The notes under the pieces are model-generated. The model was not told where the DNA came from, made no database searches, and saw only the letters and a program-made list of their open reading frames with translations. From Prorocentrum cordatum (taxonomy: Eukaryota > Sar > Dinophyceae > Prorocentrales > Prorocentraceae): DNA of 64,000 nucleotides. Position numbers and translations under genes: made by a program. Each line of letters starts with the position of its first letter. The first letter of the stretch is position 1. Where the stretch lies: assembly GCA_963575745.1 (NCBI GenBank), contig CAUYUJ010015503.1, positions 264,224 to 328,223 of the forward strand. Reading direction: 5' to 3'. This document shows, one piece after another, positions 11,521 to 23,128 of the stretch.

Positions 11521-12453
11521 CTCGGCGGGAGGCGGTGGCAACGCCCCCGCCCTCCCCTGCCCCCCACCCCAAGCACAGGAGTCTTGCCGGCCCATCCTGC
11601 AATGCAGGCCGAAATCGAGAGGGACATAAATGAAGTCGTACTGGTTCTGGAACCTGCGCCCGGAAGGGGGGGAAGGGGCGGGAGTATCGGTTGGGCTGGT
11701 TTTACAGTTGTCGGGCCTCGAGATCCTCCAGACACTTCGAATTCTCCAAGAGACCACCAAGGACCTCCAGGGACCTTCCGCCGTATTCCCCGGGCAAGGG
11801 GCTTTCCGGCGGCGGGCGAAGGTTTACAACATGGCCAGTATAGAGCATGCTTCAGTACGCAGCAAGAAGATGTGGCGATTCGGTTCTGCTCTTGCAGGAC
11901 AATGACAGCAGGGACAAGACAGATGTCATGAAGCGAAGGTTCGACCCTTCGGAGTCCAGCAGCTCCAGGAACATGTCGCGGGTGTACGCCTGCTTCAATG
12001 AAAGGAGCACACAGCACGACCACCCTGCCCCCAGGTACGTTGGAAGCAAGGGTGGTGGCGGCGCTGGGCGCATGCATGTCATTGCGTGGTGCTGTGCACG
12101 TGCACCACGCAACAAAAACAAGCACAACTCGAGCCTGGTGGCAATTATACCTTTTTTTCTTACCCTGGTTGAGAGAACAGCATGCTAGAAGCGACGTGAG
12201 CATCTGTGGGGCTCCCGGGGCAACTTGCCCCAGAGACTTCAAGATAAAACAAGAGAAATACGACCGAATGCATGAACAAGAGCGCCACTTATGATCTCTC
12301 ATCTCTGTAGCCGACAAGCCGCATAATCAAAATGTAGCTGGGTGCATGCCTACCTCTTTGGTGGTATCATCTGCCCAACTCCCTGTGGGATCCAGCGGCA
12401 GAAATCGCCAGCGCGACTATGATTCACGAGATAAAGACCTTCGCTGGGGCTTC
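11521..12453. other. Unassigned region
   Basis: Unique sequence with short open frames on both strands. No domain, RNA gene or repeat was recognised. Confidence 0.35.
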
Positions 12454-12602
12454 CCGACGGAGAGAGAGAGAGAGAGAGATAGAAAGAGAGAGGGAGAGAG
12501 GAGAGAGAGATAGAAATAGAAAGAGAGAGGGAGGGAGAGAGAGAGAGAGAGAGAAAGAGTACCTACACACGCAAAAAATGAAGAGAGAGAGAGAGAGAGA
12601 GA
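12454..12602. repeat. GA array
   Basis: GAGAGA repeats interrupted by GATAGAAA blocks and a 30-bp unique insert near 12558-12588. Confidence 0.95.
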
Positions 12603-12801
12603 GGTTGGCGCGCACGCGGGGTGAATCTGACTGGCGAGACGAAGGCGTGCCACGGGCCCACGGCTCTGGCACTTTGAGCGACAGCCGCCGCCACAACGGG
12701 CAGCGCAGCAGTGCAATGGGGCAGGGACGGCCGCAGCAGGCGGGCTGGAGCAGTGGGGGGGAATGCGAGACATGACGGATGCCAAGGGGGCGGCACTGAT
12801 T

Positions 12802-12955
12802 ACCAGCCTGGAACATATCCCTATCCCTAAGCTGGGCATCGCTTCATCACAGTGCCAGTCTCAGGGATTCCCTTAGTTTTTCAGGGCGCATCCCTAAGAC
12901 TGTCATCGCCTTTTGGCGTGTCAATCTTAAGGATAGGGATAAGTTGGAGGCTGGT
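12802..12955. mobile_element. 154-bp inverted-repeat element (MITE- or introner-like)
   Basis: The 30-bp ends 12802-12831 and 12926-12955 are reverse complements at 26 of 30 positions (core TATCCCTATCC). The interior adds a second nested pairing (AGTCTCAGGGAT with ATCCCTAAGACT), so the whole element can fold on itself. There is no coding capacity and no clear target-site duplication. Families of this shape are known as MITEs and, in some protists, as intron-generating introners; which applies is not shown. Confidence 0.7.
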
Positions 12956-13389
12956 GAAGTGACCATGACAGCAAGGACGACGGCGAGGACGCCGAGGAGG
13001 ACGAGGCGGAGGAGGACGAGGACGTGTCATGCAGCCCGGGTCACGACAGTGGCCTCGGGCAGCGCGTTGAGATACTCGTTGGAATGTGATGCTGCTTCGG
13101 GCATGGCAGTCGTCGACGCCTGATCAGACGTGCGAAGCAAAAAGGTGACTAGGGCATTGCAAATTGGATTGAAGGGCCACAACGAGGAGGAGCACTCCTG
13201 CGGCATGTTGCGTATGACCACGGTGGTCAGCACCTCGGCAACCTCGCACTCCTCTTCCGCCTCCTGCACCACAGCAAGAGCGCCTGCCCGTTCTCGCGTC
13301 TCAGGTAATATCGTCCTGCTCCACGTCGTCAGCATCATCCTCAGACCTCCCCCCCTCACCCTGACGCTCCACCTCCCCAAACTCCTCCA

Positions 13390-13700
13390 CCGCATCATTA
13401 GCATCATCATCAGCAGGAACAAAAGCATCAGCATTATCTTCATTAGCATCATCGCCATCGCCGTCATCTGCATCATCCTAGTTTTCATCATCACCATCAC
13501 CATTACCATCACCATCAACAGCATCATCATCACCATAATCAACATCATCAACAACATGATCGTAATCATCACCACCGAGGCCACAGCCACCACCACAACC
13601 ACCATCATCCACCATTTCCGCCTGAACACCGATACCCTCATCCAAACGAATAAGAGGAATCATCACCGTTGCCGTTTTGACCGCGAACATCAACTCATCA
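13390..13700. repeat. Degenerate ATC-rich array
   Basis: Imperfect CATCAT/CAGCAT/CACCAT repeats. The long Ile/His and Met/Val frames across it are artefacts. Confidence 0.8.
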
Positions 13701-13737
13701 ACTCATCATCCCGATCGCTGTCCTCCTCATGCCCCTC

Positions 13738-13771
13738 TTGCTCCTCCTCCTCCTCCTCCTCCTCCTCCTCG
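13738..13771. repeat. TCC array
   Basis: Short pure TCC tract followed by GACGAGCGGCAAGC. No SL-like sequence. Confidence 0.9.
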
Positions 13772-13900
13772 ACGAGCGGCAAGCTGCGTGCCTGAAAAAG
13801 CGAAAACCGTGCCGACAAAGGAGCCCCATGTTGCGGACGAAAGAACTCCCCCTTCTCCTCCTCCCTCTCCCCCACTGCTTTTGCTCATAAACAACCTCTG

Positions 13901-14799
13901 CCTGTCGCAACCCGAGGCAAGTTTTTAGGGCGGGCCGGGCGATTCGCCTGAGACTTCCTCACCGCTTATGACTCTGAAGCTGAAAAACTACATGGAAGGC
14001 GGGTCGTTTTCAAAATGTGGCTCCCGCCTTAGCGCGGCGCACATTCGTTTTCAAAAATTGCAAGGGCTTCACGGAGTCAGGGCGGGTCGTTTTCAAAATG
14101 CGGCTCTCGCCTTATCGTGGCGCTTTCTTGTTGTAAACAAAAGTGCAAGAACTTCACGGGTTGAGAGCGGGTCGTTTTCAAAATGTGGCTCTCGCCTTAG
14201 CGCGACGCACATTCGTTTTCAAACATTTGCCAGAGTTTCACGCATTGAAAGCGGGTCGTTTTCAAAATGTGGCTCTCGCCTTAGCGCGGCACACATTCGT
14301 TTTCAATATTTGCAAAAGTTTCACGGATTGAGGGCGGGTCGTTTTCAAAACGTGGCTCTCACCTCAGCGCGGCGCACATTTGTTTAAACATAAAATTGCA
14401 ACAGCTTCACTGATTGAAAGCGGGTTGGTTTCAAACGTGGCTCTCGCCTTAGCGCGGCACACATTCGTTCTTAACATTTGCAAGACTTGCCTGGATTCCC
14501 ATGATGAACGTGTCAGAAATGGTGTTTTGAACGAATTCCGGATTACGCGGGCGCAGCAGTTATGTTGATTCGCTGTGCTGATGTCCCAAGAATAGCGTTC
14601 TGGCACGAGTCAGGACAGTCAAGACGCAACAGTCAGGTTGATCCGTGGCGTTGGAATCCCGAGGGTCTTCAAAACGGCTGTCTTCCAGAGAAGCAGTTCC
14701 TTCCATGGAACTGAACCGTTGCATGGGGCCCATGAAGAGGGAGCTTGGAGAGAGAGGGCTTATTCCAACATTGCTGATGACTCTTGGGTTTACATTGAT
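13901..14799 (+). mobile_element. Non-autonomous repeat element ending in TCC repeats, copy A
   Basis: Begins CTGTCGCAACCCGAGGC, then the CGCCTGAGACTTCCTCAC motif, then about six diverged tandem subunits around GTTTTCAAAATGTGGCTCTC and CTTAGCGCGGCGCACATTCG. A unique 3' half follows (GCAGTCAGGTTGATCC, GCTTGGAG, ATGACTCTTGGGTTTACA). Its 3' end runs directly into a TCC array. Copies B (32513-33097) and C (33379-34374) have the same start, order and end. It has no coding capacity. A SINE-like element with a TCC tail, or one inserted at TCC arrays, would both fit. Confidence 0.75.
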
Positions 14800-15003
14800 C
14801 CTCCTCCTCGTCTTTCTCCTCCCCTCGCATCCTTCCCCTTTTCCTCCTCCTCCTCCTCCTCCTCCTCCTTCTCGTCCTCCTCCTCCTCCTCCTCCTCCTC
14901 CTCCTCCTCCTCCTCCTCCTCCTCCCCCTCCCCCTCCTCCTCCTCCTCCTCCTCCTCCTCCTCCTCCTCCTACTCCTCCTCCTCCCTCCTACTCCTCCTC
15001 CTC
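14800..15003. repeat. TCC array
   Basis: About 200 bp of TCC immediately 3' of element copy A. Confidence 0.95.
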
Positions 15004-15137
15004 TGCCGCGGGCCGGTCGCCGCGGGCACCGCCCAGCAGGCGGGCTCTCGGCGCACAAGCGAAACCCCCTTCCCCCTCCCCCCAGACGGCGTCTCGCCGT
15101 CGCTCGGGCGTCCAGCTTCGGCTTCGTGTTTTTTTTT

Positions 15138-15345
15138 GAGGAGGAGAAGGAGGAGGGGGAAGAGGAGGAGGAGGAGGAGGAGGAGGAGGTAAGGAGGAGA
15201 AGGAGGAGGAGGAGGAGGAGGAGGAGGGAAAGGAGGAGGAGGAGGAGGAGGAGGGAGGAGGGAGGAGAAACAGGAGGAGGGAGGAGGAGGGAGGGAGGAG
15301 AAACGCGAGGAGGAGGAGGGAAAGGAGGAGGGGAAGCAGGAAAGA
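15138..15345. repeat. GGA array in opposite orientation to the preceding TCC array
   Basis: Interrupted GGA repeats. With the TCC array at 14800-15003 it forms a convergent pair around about 135 bp of unique sequence. Confidence 0.95.
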
Positions 15346-15957
15346 GGAAAAGGGTCCCAGTAGCTGCTGCTGCTGCGAATGTGAAGAAGGGGGCGTGCGT
15401 TGCGCACCCCCGGGAGAGCCGCGCCCGCCGCGCCGAGGGGAGGGGAGCGTGAAGCGCAGGCCGCACCCACGGGAGGGGAGCGTCCAAGGCCACACTGACG
15501 GCGATGCTGCTTAATGGTGACGTTGGGAACCAACTCGTGGGAGCTCACGAACCACGCCTCCTAGATTTCCCGAAATGCCGACGTATCGAACGAAAACGAC
15601 ACAGCGAATTGCAGGAAAGCACGAGCCGCGCGTCCTCTCAATACCGAAACCTAAATCGCCGTTGCCTACATCGCCGGAGCGGGGAAGGCCCCCTTGGGGA
15701 CGCACACCGCAGTGGAGGCCGCGCCCGCCTGAGGGGGCTCACGTCGCATGGAGCGGAGGCGGCACAGTGTCATAAAGAGGATGCAGGGGGAGGCTGTGGC
15801 GCTCCGATTGCCGCCAGCGGGGTTGGGATGCATGGGAAGGCGCACGGGGAGGATGAGAGGAAGACGACCGAGGAGGGGGAAGGGGGGGCGGCGCCCCGGG
15901 AGGAGGAGAGGGGCGAGGGCTGGGGCGAGAGGAAGGAGAAGAAAGGGGCGCGCGTGC
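15346..15957. other. Unassigned region
   Basis: Unique sequence with overlapping short frames and no recognised gene. Confidence 0.35.
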
Positions 15958-16014
15958 TCCTACTCCTCCTCCTCCTCCTCCTCCTCCTCCTCCTCCTCCC
16001 CCTCCTCCTACTTC

Positions 16015-16095
<81 letters not shown>

Positions 16096-16102
16096 ACATC
16101 AA

Positions 16103-16143
<41 letters not shown>

Positions 16144-16210
16144 CCAGCGTCAGCGTCATCATCATCACCAGCAGCATCATCAGCATCATCATCAGCAGCA
16201 CCATCATCAC

Positions 16211-16270
<60 letters not shown>

Positions 16271-17094
16271 TAGCATCATCATCGTGATCGTCACCGTCAT
16301 CATCATCGTCGCCATCATCAAAATCATCACCATCATCGTCATCGTCAGCATCATCATCATCATCCCCATGAGCATCACATAATCATCATCAGCATCATCA
16401 TCATCAGCCTCATCATCATCAGCAACAGCAGTATCATCATCACCATCACCGTTACCACCAGTATCACCAATATAATAGTCAGCATCATAATCAACAGCAC
16501 CATCAATCACAACACCAATCGTCGTCATCGTCATCACCATCATCAGCATCATCATCGTCGTCACCATCATCTGCATGATCTGCGTGATTCCTCCTCATCA
16601 GCAGCAACATCATCATCGTCAACAGCATTAACATCATCAGCATCAGCATCCACATCATCACCATCATCCGATGATCATCATCACCATCGTCATCGTCATC
16701 ATCCTTACCATCATCATCAGCATTATCAATATCATCAGCGGTATCGGCATCCGCATGATCATCCTCTTCCTTCTCCCCCTCCTCCTCCTCCTCCTCATCA
16801 TCATCACTATCACCATCACCATCACCATCGCCATCATCGCCGTCGTGGTCATCGGCATCGGCTTCGTAAGCTTCATCGTCATCGTCATCGTCGCCATCAA
16901 TATCACCAGCACCAGCCGTACCACTATCATCATCTTCATCAGCATCACCAAATTACATATAGATTATGAACACCAGCATGATCACCATCACGATCACAAT
17001 CAATCTGACCATGACCCTTACCACCACCATCATGGACGTCGTCATTACTATGGTGGATGGCTCCTCCTCATCATCAGTATCATCATCGTTGTTG

Positions 17095-17136
<42 letters not shown>

Positions 17137-17182
17137 CAATCATCATCATCAGCATCGTCTCCATCAACATCGTCATCATCAC

Positions 17183-17224
<42 letters not shown>

Positions 17225-17320
17225 TACCGTCATTACCAGCAGCATCATCATCTCCATCAGCATGGCTGTCGTCATCGTCGCCGTCATCACCGGCATAATC
17301 AGCATCATCGTCTCACCCAT
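15958..17320. repeat. Compound TCC then ATC array
   Basis: TCC repeats (15958-16012) switch to ATC repeats through CTTCTCATCATC. The ATC part degrades towards 3' and has a short TCC block near 16773-16795. Confidence 0.95.
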
Positions 17321-17446
17321 CCCATCAGTTGATCTTCTCTTTCTGTTCCTTACCCCTATTTCTTCTGCCTCCTCATCATCATCCCTCCGCCCTCCTCCTC
17401 CCTCCTCCCCTCTCCGTCTCTCCTTCACGTCCCCCAGCTGCTAGCG

Positions 17447-17530
17447 TGAGGTCGGGCATGTCCACCTACAGGCAGACGACGGGCGAAACAAATAATCCGA
17501 CAAGATCCCCAAATAGTCAAGAATAGTCAA
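17447..17530 (+). mobile_element. Left end only of the GGTCGGGCATGTCC element
   Basis: GAGGTCGGGCATGTCCACCT followed by ACAGGCAGACGACGGGCGAA matches the left terminus of the element at 24452-24612. A right end was not found. Confidence 0.5.
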
Positions 17531-17574
17531 ACAATCGCCCCCAGACTATGTGCTTACTATGTTTAGATACAGTG

Positions 17575-17636
17575 CGGGCGCGGCCGCAAGAAACCCTCGC
17601 AAGAAATCCAACCCTGAGAACCCGCGCGCGAGGTAC
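17575..17636 (+). repeat. Dispersed repeat with CAAGAAACC core, copy 2
   Basis: CGCAAGAAACCCTCGCAAGA and ATCCAACCCTGAGAACCC match the 4425-4494 block. Confidence 0.55.
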
Positions 17637-18001
17637 ATCTGAAGGGAAACCCTCAGCACCCTGAACGCAGCAGCTCCTGCAACGGCTGCGGGAAGTCACC
17701 GCGCAGCGCGAGGAGCGCAGAAGCCCGGGCTGCCCTGACGAAGAGCACCTGATTTCTTGCTGCGCGCCCCCACCGTATTCCTCCAGCAGAGGCACAGGCC
17801 CGACTCCACGCTGGCGGGCGAGAGCGTCCGCCCTGCCAGCCAGCGCCACCCGCGCTCTCCGCTGCCGCCCTTGGCCTGCCCTGCCCTGCCCTGAAGTCGT
17901 GTTCCTGCTAAGTGAGCTTCTGTTCTGCTAAGTGGGCTCCTGATATGCTTGATCCAGTTGCCAGCTCCGCCTCCTGCTGCTGGTCCTGTTGTTCCTCCTG
18001 G

Positions 18002-18069
18002 TCGTCCTCCTCCTCCTCCTCCTCCTCCTCCTCCTCCTCCTCCTCCTCCTCCTCCTCCTCCTCCTCCCC
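18002..18069. repeat. TCC array
   Basis: Nearly pure TCC. No SL-like sequence follows. Confidence 0.95.
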
Positions 18070-18212
18070 TCCTCTGCGTTTGTGGCAGCGGCCCGCCGGC
18101 GCCGCAGGCCTCCCAAGGACAGCCGCCGCTCGGAGGGACGCGCCGCCGCCAGGCTGGAGCGAGGAGTGGCGACGTCCTCGCTCGGACGAGGCCAGGACGA
18201 GGACAAGTACGC

Positions 18213-18390
18213 CCCAGAGCGTTCCAGAACGCTCCGAAACGCTCTGGGAAGGCCGCGGCGAGGATAGAACACATTGGGTGGGGAGGAATCGAGGAGCTCT
18301 GAGATCCGGCGGTTCCGGAGGACGTCTCTGGCGCCGCGGCCCTCCCAGAGCGTTGCGGAACGCTCCGAGAACGTGCTGGAACGCTCTGGG
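18213..18390. repeat. Two GAGCGTTCC-type hairpins
   Basis: CCCAGAGCGTT and AACGCTCTGGG face each other at 18213-18248 and again at 18344-18390, each around a further AACGCTCC core. The same palindrome type is at 4794-4844. Confidence 0.75.
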
Positions 18391-18888
18391 GCGGACTTGT
18401 CCTCGTCCTAGCCCCGTCCGACGTTGCGTGGCTTCGCAGAGCTCACCCATGGACGGGACCGGCAGACGACCGTGCTCGTGCTTGCCCTGGAGAAGGCTTT
18501 GGCAGAAGCTGGCGTCCCTGCAGCGGCTCGCCGCGTCCAGCTCAGGCTGGCGCTCCCGAATTCATCCAGCTGTAGCACGTCCTCATTGGGAACCTCCGTA
18601 TCACCGTGATTATGTTTCACGGCCAGCGGACCGACATCCTCCGACGGTTTTTCCTAGCGTTCACGCTCACGCCAGCGCAGTTCCTGCTGGGGTGCCGAGG
18701 CCAAAATTGACAGTCGGTTTCCAGAGCTGCTTGCACTCCTGACGAACCGAGTGCCGAGGCTCATCGGGGACCAGATGTAAGTGGGTCCAGCCGCCAGTGC
18801 TCCTGCTGTTCAACCAGGGTGTAAGACCCATCACATCCCAGGAGCTTCCAGGACTACGATTTCTCGAGGAGCTCCTCGACAAGAAGTA
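18391..18888. other. Unassigned region
   Basis: Unique sequence leading into a TCC array. No gene recognised. Confidence 0.35.
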
Positions 18889-19723
18889 CCCTCCTCCTCC
18901 TCCTCCTCTTCCTCCTCCTCCTCCTCCTCCTCCTCCTCCTCTTCCTCCTCCTCTCCTCCTCCTCCTCCTCCTCCTCTCTCCTCCTCCTCCTCCTCCTCCT
19001 CCTCCTCCTCCTCCTCCTCCTCCTCCTCCTCCCCTCCCCTCCCCCTCCTCCTGCGCGCTGGAACGCGCGCGGGGGGGGGGGGGGGAAACCGCCGCGACCC
19101 GTGCTGCCCGCCGGCCTTCGTGCTCGCCTGCGTCTTGGTGCGGCCTGGGCCGCCGCGCACAGTTGGGCGGGCCGTGGGCGTCTGGCCGCCCAGCCTGGCC
19201 CTCCTCGTCCCTCCTCCTCGTCCTCCTCCTCTCCTCTCCGCTCCTCCGCCTCCTCCTCCACCTCCTCCTCCTCCTCCTCTCCTCCCCTCCCCTCGCCTCT
19301 TCCTCCCCCTCTCCTCCTCCTCCTCCTCCTCCTCCTCCCCCCTCCTCCTCTTCCTCCTTCCTCCTCCTCCGCAACCCTCTCCTCCTCCTCCTCCTCCTCC
19401 TCCTCCCCTTATCCGTATCCTCCTCGTCCTCCTCCGCCTGCGCCTCCGCTTCTCCTCCTCCTCCTCCTCCTCCTCTCCTCCGCCTGCGCCTCCGCCTTCT
19501 CCTCCTCCTCCCCCCTCCTCCTCACTACTCTCCTCTCCTCCTCCTCCTCTCCTCTCCTCCTCCTCCTCCCCTCCTCCTCCTCTCCTCCTCCTCATCCTCC
19601 TGTTTCTCCCCCCCTCTCCTCATGCTCCTCCTCCTCCTCCTCCTCCTCCTCCTCCTCCTCCTCCTCCGCCTGCGCCTGCGCCTCCGCCTTCTCCTCCTCC
19701 TCATCCTCCTCCTCCTTCTCATG

Positions 19724-19786
<63 letters not shown>

Positions 19787-19899
19787 AGCATCATCATTAT
19801 CATCATCATCAGCATCATCGTCATCATCATCATCATCATCAGCATCAGCATCAGCATCAGCATCATCAGCATCAGCATCAGCATCAGCATCAGCATCAG

Positions 19900-19945
<46 letters not shown>

Positions 19946-20527
19946 GTCAGCATCAGCATCAGCATCAGCATCATCATCATCATCGTCATCACCATGATCA
20001 TGATCATCAGCATCAGCATCATCATCATCATCATCATCAGCATCATCATCATCATCATCATCATCATCGTCATCAGCATCATCATCGTCATCATCAGCAT
20101 CATCATATTCATCGTCATCAGCATCATCATCAGCATCATCATCATCAGCGTCATCACCATCATCATCACCATCATCAACAGCATCATCAGCATCATCATC
20201 ACCATCATCATAATCATCATCACCATCATCATCATCACCATCATCACCATCATCATCAGCATCACCACCACCACCAGCATCATCATCATGAGCATCATCA
20301 TCGTCATCATCATCACTATCACTATCACTATCACTATCATCATCAGCACCACCACCATCATCATCATCAGCATCACTATCATCATCAACATCATAAGCAT
20401 AATCATCATCAGCATCACCACCACCACCAGCATCATCATTATCACCATCATCATCAGCAGCAGCATCATCATCAGCATCAGCATCAGCATCAGCCATCAT
20501 CATCATCATCATCATCATCAGCATCAG

Positions 20528-20568
<41 letters not shown>

Positions 20569-20595
20569 CCCTCCTCCTCATTCTCCCCCCCTCCT
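18889..20595. repeat. Compound TCC then ATC array with a TCC-rich 3' end
   Basis: TCC repeats (about 18889-19725, with a 140-bp unique insert near 19055-19200) switch at CTTCTCATGATC to ATC/CAGCAT repeats (19728-20570). The array then returns to a polypyrimidine stretch (20568-20600) that abuts the SL relic. All long frames across it are low complexity. Confidence 0.95.
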
Positions 20596-20597
20596 CC

Positions 20598-20619
20598 CCC
20601 GTAGCTACTTCGGCTCAAG
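20598..20619 (+). promoter_or_regulatory. Degenerate spliced-leader relic
   Basis: CCCGTAGCTACTTCGGCTCA plus AG matches the 22-nt dinoflagellate spliced leader at 18 of 22 positions (three transitions and the variable first base). It directly follows a polypyrimidine stretch and lies 40 bp before the ATG at 20659. Relics like this mark genes reinserted from trans-spliced mRNA. Confidence 0.65.
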
Positions 20620-20959
20620 CTGGCTCGAACTCCCCCTGGCGCGGCGGGCGGTACGAGCATGGTGGCTGCGGGAGGCGCAGCTGGAGGGCGCCAGGCGATG
20701 ATGCCGCCACGGCAGGAGCGGAGCGCCTGGGCCAAGGCCTCGTCGAAAGGGCTCGTGGAGCGCCTCGCCGCGCAGGTGCAGGAGCTCCGCGCGGGTCTCG
20801 ATGAGGCCTTGAAGGCGCTCGACTTAAGCAGGGACCGACCGTCGCGGCATTCCTACAGGCCTACCAAGAAATGTTCGTTGACCCCGAAAATGCTTGAGAA
20901 CAAAAACAAGATTCTTAGAATATAAGCCCGATGCGTTACAAACAAGACAGTCTTGGCCA

Positions 20960-20980
20960 GAAATGTTCAAAGAACATTTC
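20960..20980. repeat. 21-bp palindrome
   Basis: GAAATGTTC, AAA, GAACATTTC: perfect 9-bp arms with a 3-base centre, among further AGAACATT copies. Confidence 0.8.
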
Positions 20981-21029
20981 GTAGAAACCACAAGAGGTTC
21001 TTAGAACATTGTTTGGTTTTTTGAACATT

Positions 21030-21309
21030 GCGAAGCGTCCAGGACTTAGTGGGCCCTGGAAACGACAGGGCCGTTTTTTTACCGGTTCCGTTTTGCCTTC
21101 TTTATTGTCGGTTCCGACGCCGTTTTTGTACCGGTTCCGTCGCCGTTTTTTGATCGGTCCCGGCTCCAGTTCCGATCCTGGAGCCGTTTTTGTTGCCGTT
21201 TCCGGTCGCCGTTTTTCTGCTGTTTCCATTTTCAATGGGCAGCTTTTTGGAAACGGTGAAAAAACGGCCCTGCCGTTTCCGGGGCCCACAAAGCGCCAGG
21301 ACGCTTCGC
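21030..21309. mobile_element. 280-bp terminal-inverted-repeat element inside the coiled-coil gene
   Basis: The left end (GCGAAGCGTCC, GTGGGCCCTGGAAACG, CAGGGCCGTTTTTT) and right end (AAAAAACGGCCCTG, CGTTTCCGGGGCCCAC, GGACGCTTCGC) are inverted copies over about 55 bp. The interior repeats a CCGGTTCCGTCGCCGTTTTT-like unit. It separates two coiled-coil coding pieces. A MITE insertion or an introner-type intron are both possible; no clear target-site duplication or splice pair was settled. Confidence 0.7.
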
Positions 21310-22357
21310 CACTGCTTGGTCGACGCGGTGGCCGAGTGCGAGGGCCTCGCGGACCGACTCGCGGCTTGCGCGCCCGCGCCGGCCGCCCCGCTGGCTGGCC
21401 AAAGCCCGACGGCACCGCAGCGGCTGCGGCGCAACGTCGCCCTGCGTGCGGCGCGTGTGCCGGGCAGCCTGTGCCGTGCCCCAGCGGCCGCCTTACGGCA
21501 GTCACATAAAGGGGCCTCGGCTCGGCAGGCCGTGGCCATCGAGGGCGCAGTCGACGACGTGAGCTCTTGACGAGTGGACCTTTGAAATCTGCGCTGCGGA
21601 GCCCTCGGCAACGATTGCTGGAGCGGGCCGTGCTGCGCTGGGAGGTGCACAACCAGCTCTCGCAGGAGGTGGCAGGAGCTGCTTGGGATTAGCGGCGCCG
21701 CAGTTTGCCATGGACGCGGCCCACCAGCCTGTGCGTCACGGCGCAGATTTCGAGGTGTTGCTGGACACGCTGGCATTGGGGGAGGCCGTGGTGCCGCACA
21801 TGAGCGATGCCGAGTTCGCCAAGTGTGAGCCCGAGGATGCCGTCGAGGGCGGTGCCGACGAAGCCGTGGACGAGACCGAGTTGATGAAGGGCCAGACCGA
21901 GGAGGCAGGGCCGCCTGGTGGCGAGCGGGTTGCTGGACTCATTCCCCGACGGGGAGGAAGGTGGCAACCTGGGGGGGCCCGAGGAAGGGCAGACCCCGAG
22001 TGCAGATCTGTCTGCGCCGCTACTCCCCGTGCGGGCGAGGGGGGCAGCCTGGGGGAGCCCCAGACGCAGGGCGAGGCGACAACTGCCGTCACGACGGCCG
22101 CGGCGCTGCTGGTGGACGACACGGTGCTCACTGCAGCTGTGACCAAGGTTCTCGTGGAGATCGACGGGAACACGTCGGAGCTAAAGGCGGCGGAGTCGGT
22201 GGTGCTGAGCTTGGTCAGGGCCCCCGTGGCGTGCATGGAGGAGGACCTGGCCCAGGGGCGAGTGTCGAGGCCGCGGTGCCTTCCTGGATGCGCGTGCTGC
22301 GGAAGGCACCACCGAGGGTGGCGACGCGTCCGAGGTTAGAAGGCCAACCATGCTTGC

Positions 22358-22530
22358 GGATGCCATGACAATGGACACCCGAACAATCCTATCATTGAGT
22401 ACAACATGTGTTTGAGATGCTTGAGAATGGCCTGATAATGTTCACAGCATGTGTGTTTGCATGTTCCGGACATGTTTAAACCATGATTGAGACATCCGGA
22501 ACTTGCTTGTCCCTCTCCACTGATCTTCGC
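22358..22530 (+). repeat. Dispersed repeat rich in ACATGTTT, copy 1
   Basis: GGATGCCATGACAATGGACA, then several ACATGTGTTT/ACATGTTT blocks and a GAGACATCCGGAACT-like end, shared with 63126-63300. Confidence 0.65.
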
Positions 22531-22540
22531 CCACAGAAAG

Positions 22541-23128
22541 CCGCGCAGATGGAGTGCGCGGAGCGGCAGGCTGAGAGCCAGCAGCAGGAGGCCTAGGAGG
22601 CGGCGGTGAAGGAGGAGCCCCCTCTTTGGAAGCAGAGAGTCGAGCGCCTCCGTGCCGACGGTGAGGTGGCGAGTGAGGATCGGTGCCCTGCGACGAGCCA
22701 AAGCTGCCCGCGGGAGAACGCGGCAAGACTGTGGTGGAGCGCGGGCGCCGTCACGAAGCGCCTCGCTGGAGGTGGTAGACCTGCTCATGCAGCTGCCGTA
22801 GCCGGTGCCGGACAAACACGGGGGGACCGCCCGCCTTCGAGAGCAGCTCGGACGAGAGCTGGACCGGGACAAAGACGACACCACCCCAACTACGGCCCCA
22901 CGGGGATTAGCGTATGCCAGGAAATCTGGCGTGGGCTTTTGCGTGGTGTGCGCTACGGCCCCCGATGGGCCGTAGCGCAACATGGAGGGCCGTAGGTGGG
23001 GAGTTGTCGATTGCTTTTTGGCCGACTACGGTCACAACGTGTACGAAGAACGGGTGGCAAGGACGCCAAACCCTTGCGGACGGCCAGCGGAAACGGCAAA
23101 CGACGGGCCGCAGAGGCAAGGATAGACC
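22541..23128 (+). other. Degraded coding-like stretch with a small hairpin
   Basis: Frames here read like decayed acidic or Ser-rich protein but are broken. GCGCTACGGCCC (22950-22961) and GGGCCGTAGCGC (22967-22978) form a perfect 12-bp stem with a 5-base loop. It may be the 3' part of the SL-marked gene starting at 20659, since a TCC array follows. Confidence 0.35.

Larger units (their letters stand above)
20659..22340 (+). pseudogene. Decayed coiled-coil protein gene downstream of an SL relic
   Basis: The ATG at 20659 is the first after the SL relic and opens an 88-codon frame with a heptad-like helix (residues about 32-58, VERLAAQVQELRAGL). The reading is lost after about 20826. Past an inverted-repeat element (21030-21309) similar helical sequence resumes (AVAECEGLADRLAA). 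Acidic and helical segments follow in shifting frames to about 22340, including a stretch from the ATG at 21710 and LVDDTVLTAAVTKVL near 22100. I do not recognise the family. The SL relic suggests a retrocopied gene. The interruption could be an intron rather than a disabling insertion, so pseudogene status is an inference. Confidence 0.45.

Noticed and set aside
13027-13641. Met/Val-rich 204-codon minus-strand frame
   Set aside because: Mostly the reverse reading of a degenerate ATC array.
17949-17970. CTTGATCCA resembling the reverse complement of the SL end
   Set aside because: Match stops after a few bases; AATGG and CTACGG parts are absent.
18781-20701. Frames over 600 codons of Pro, Ser, His and Ile repeats
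   Set aside because: Direct translations of TCC and ATC arrays.
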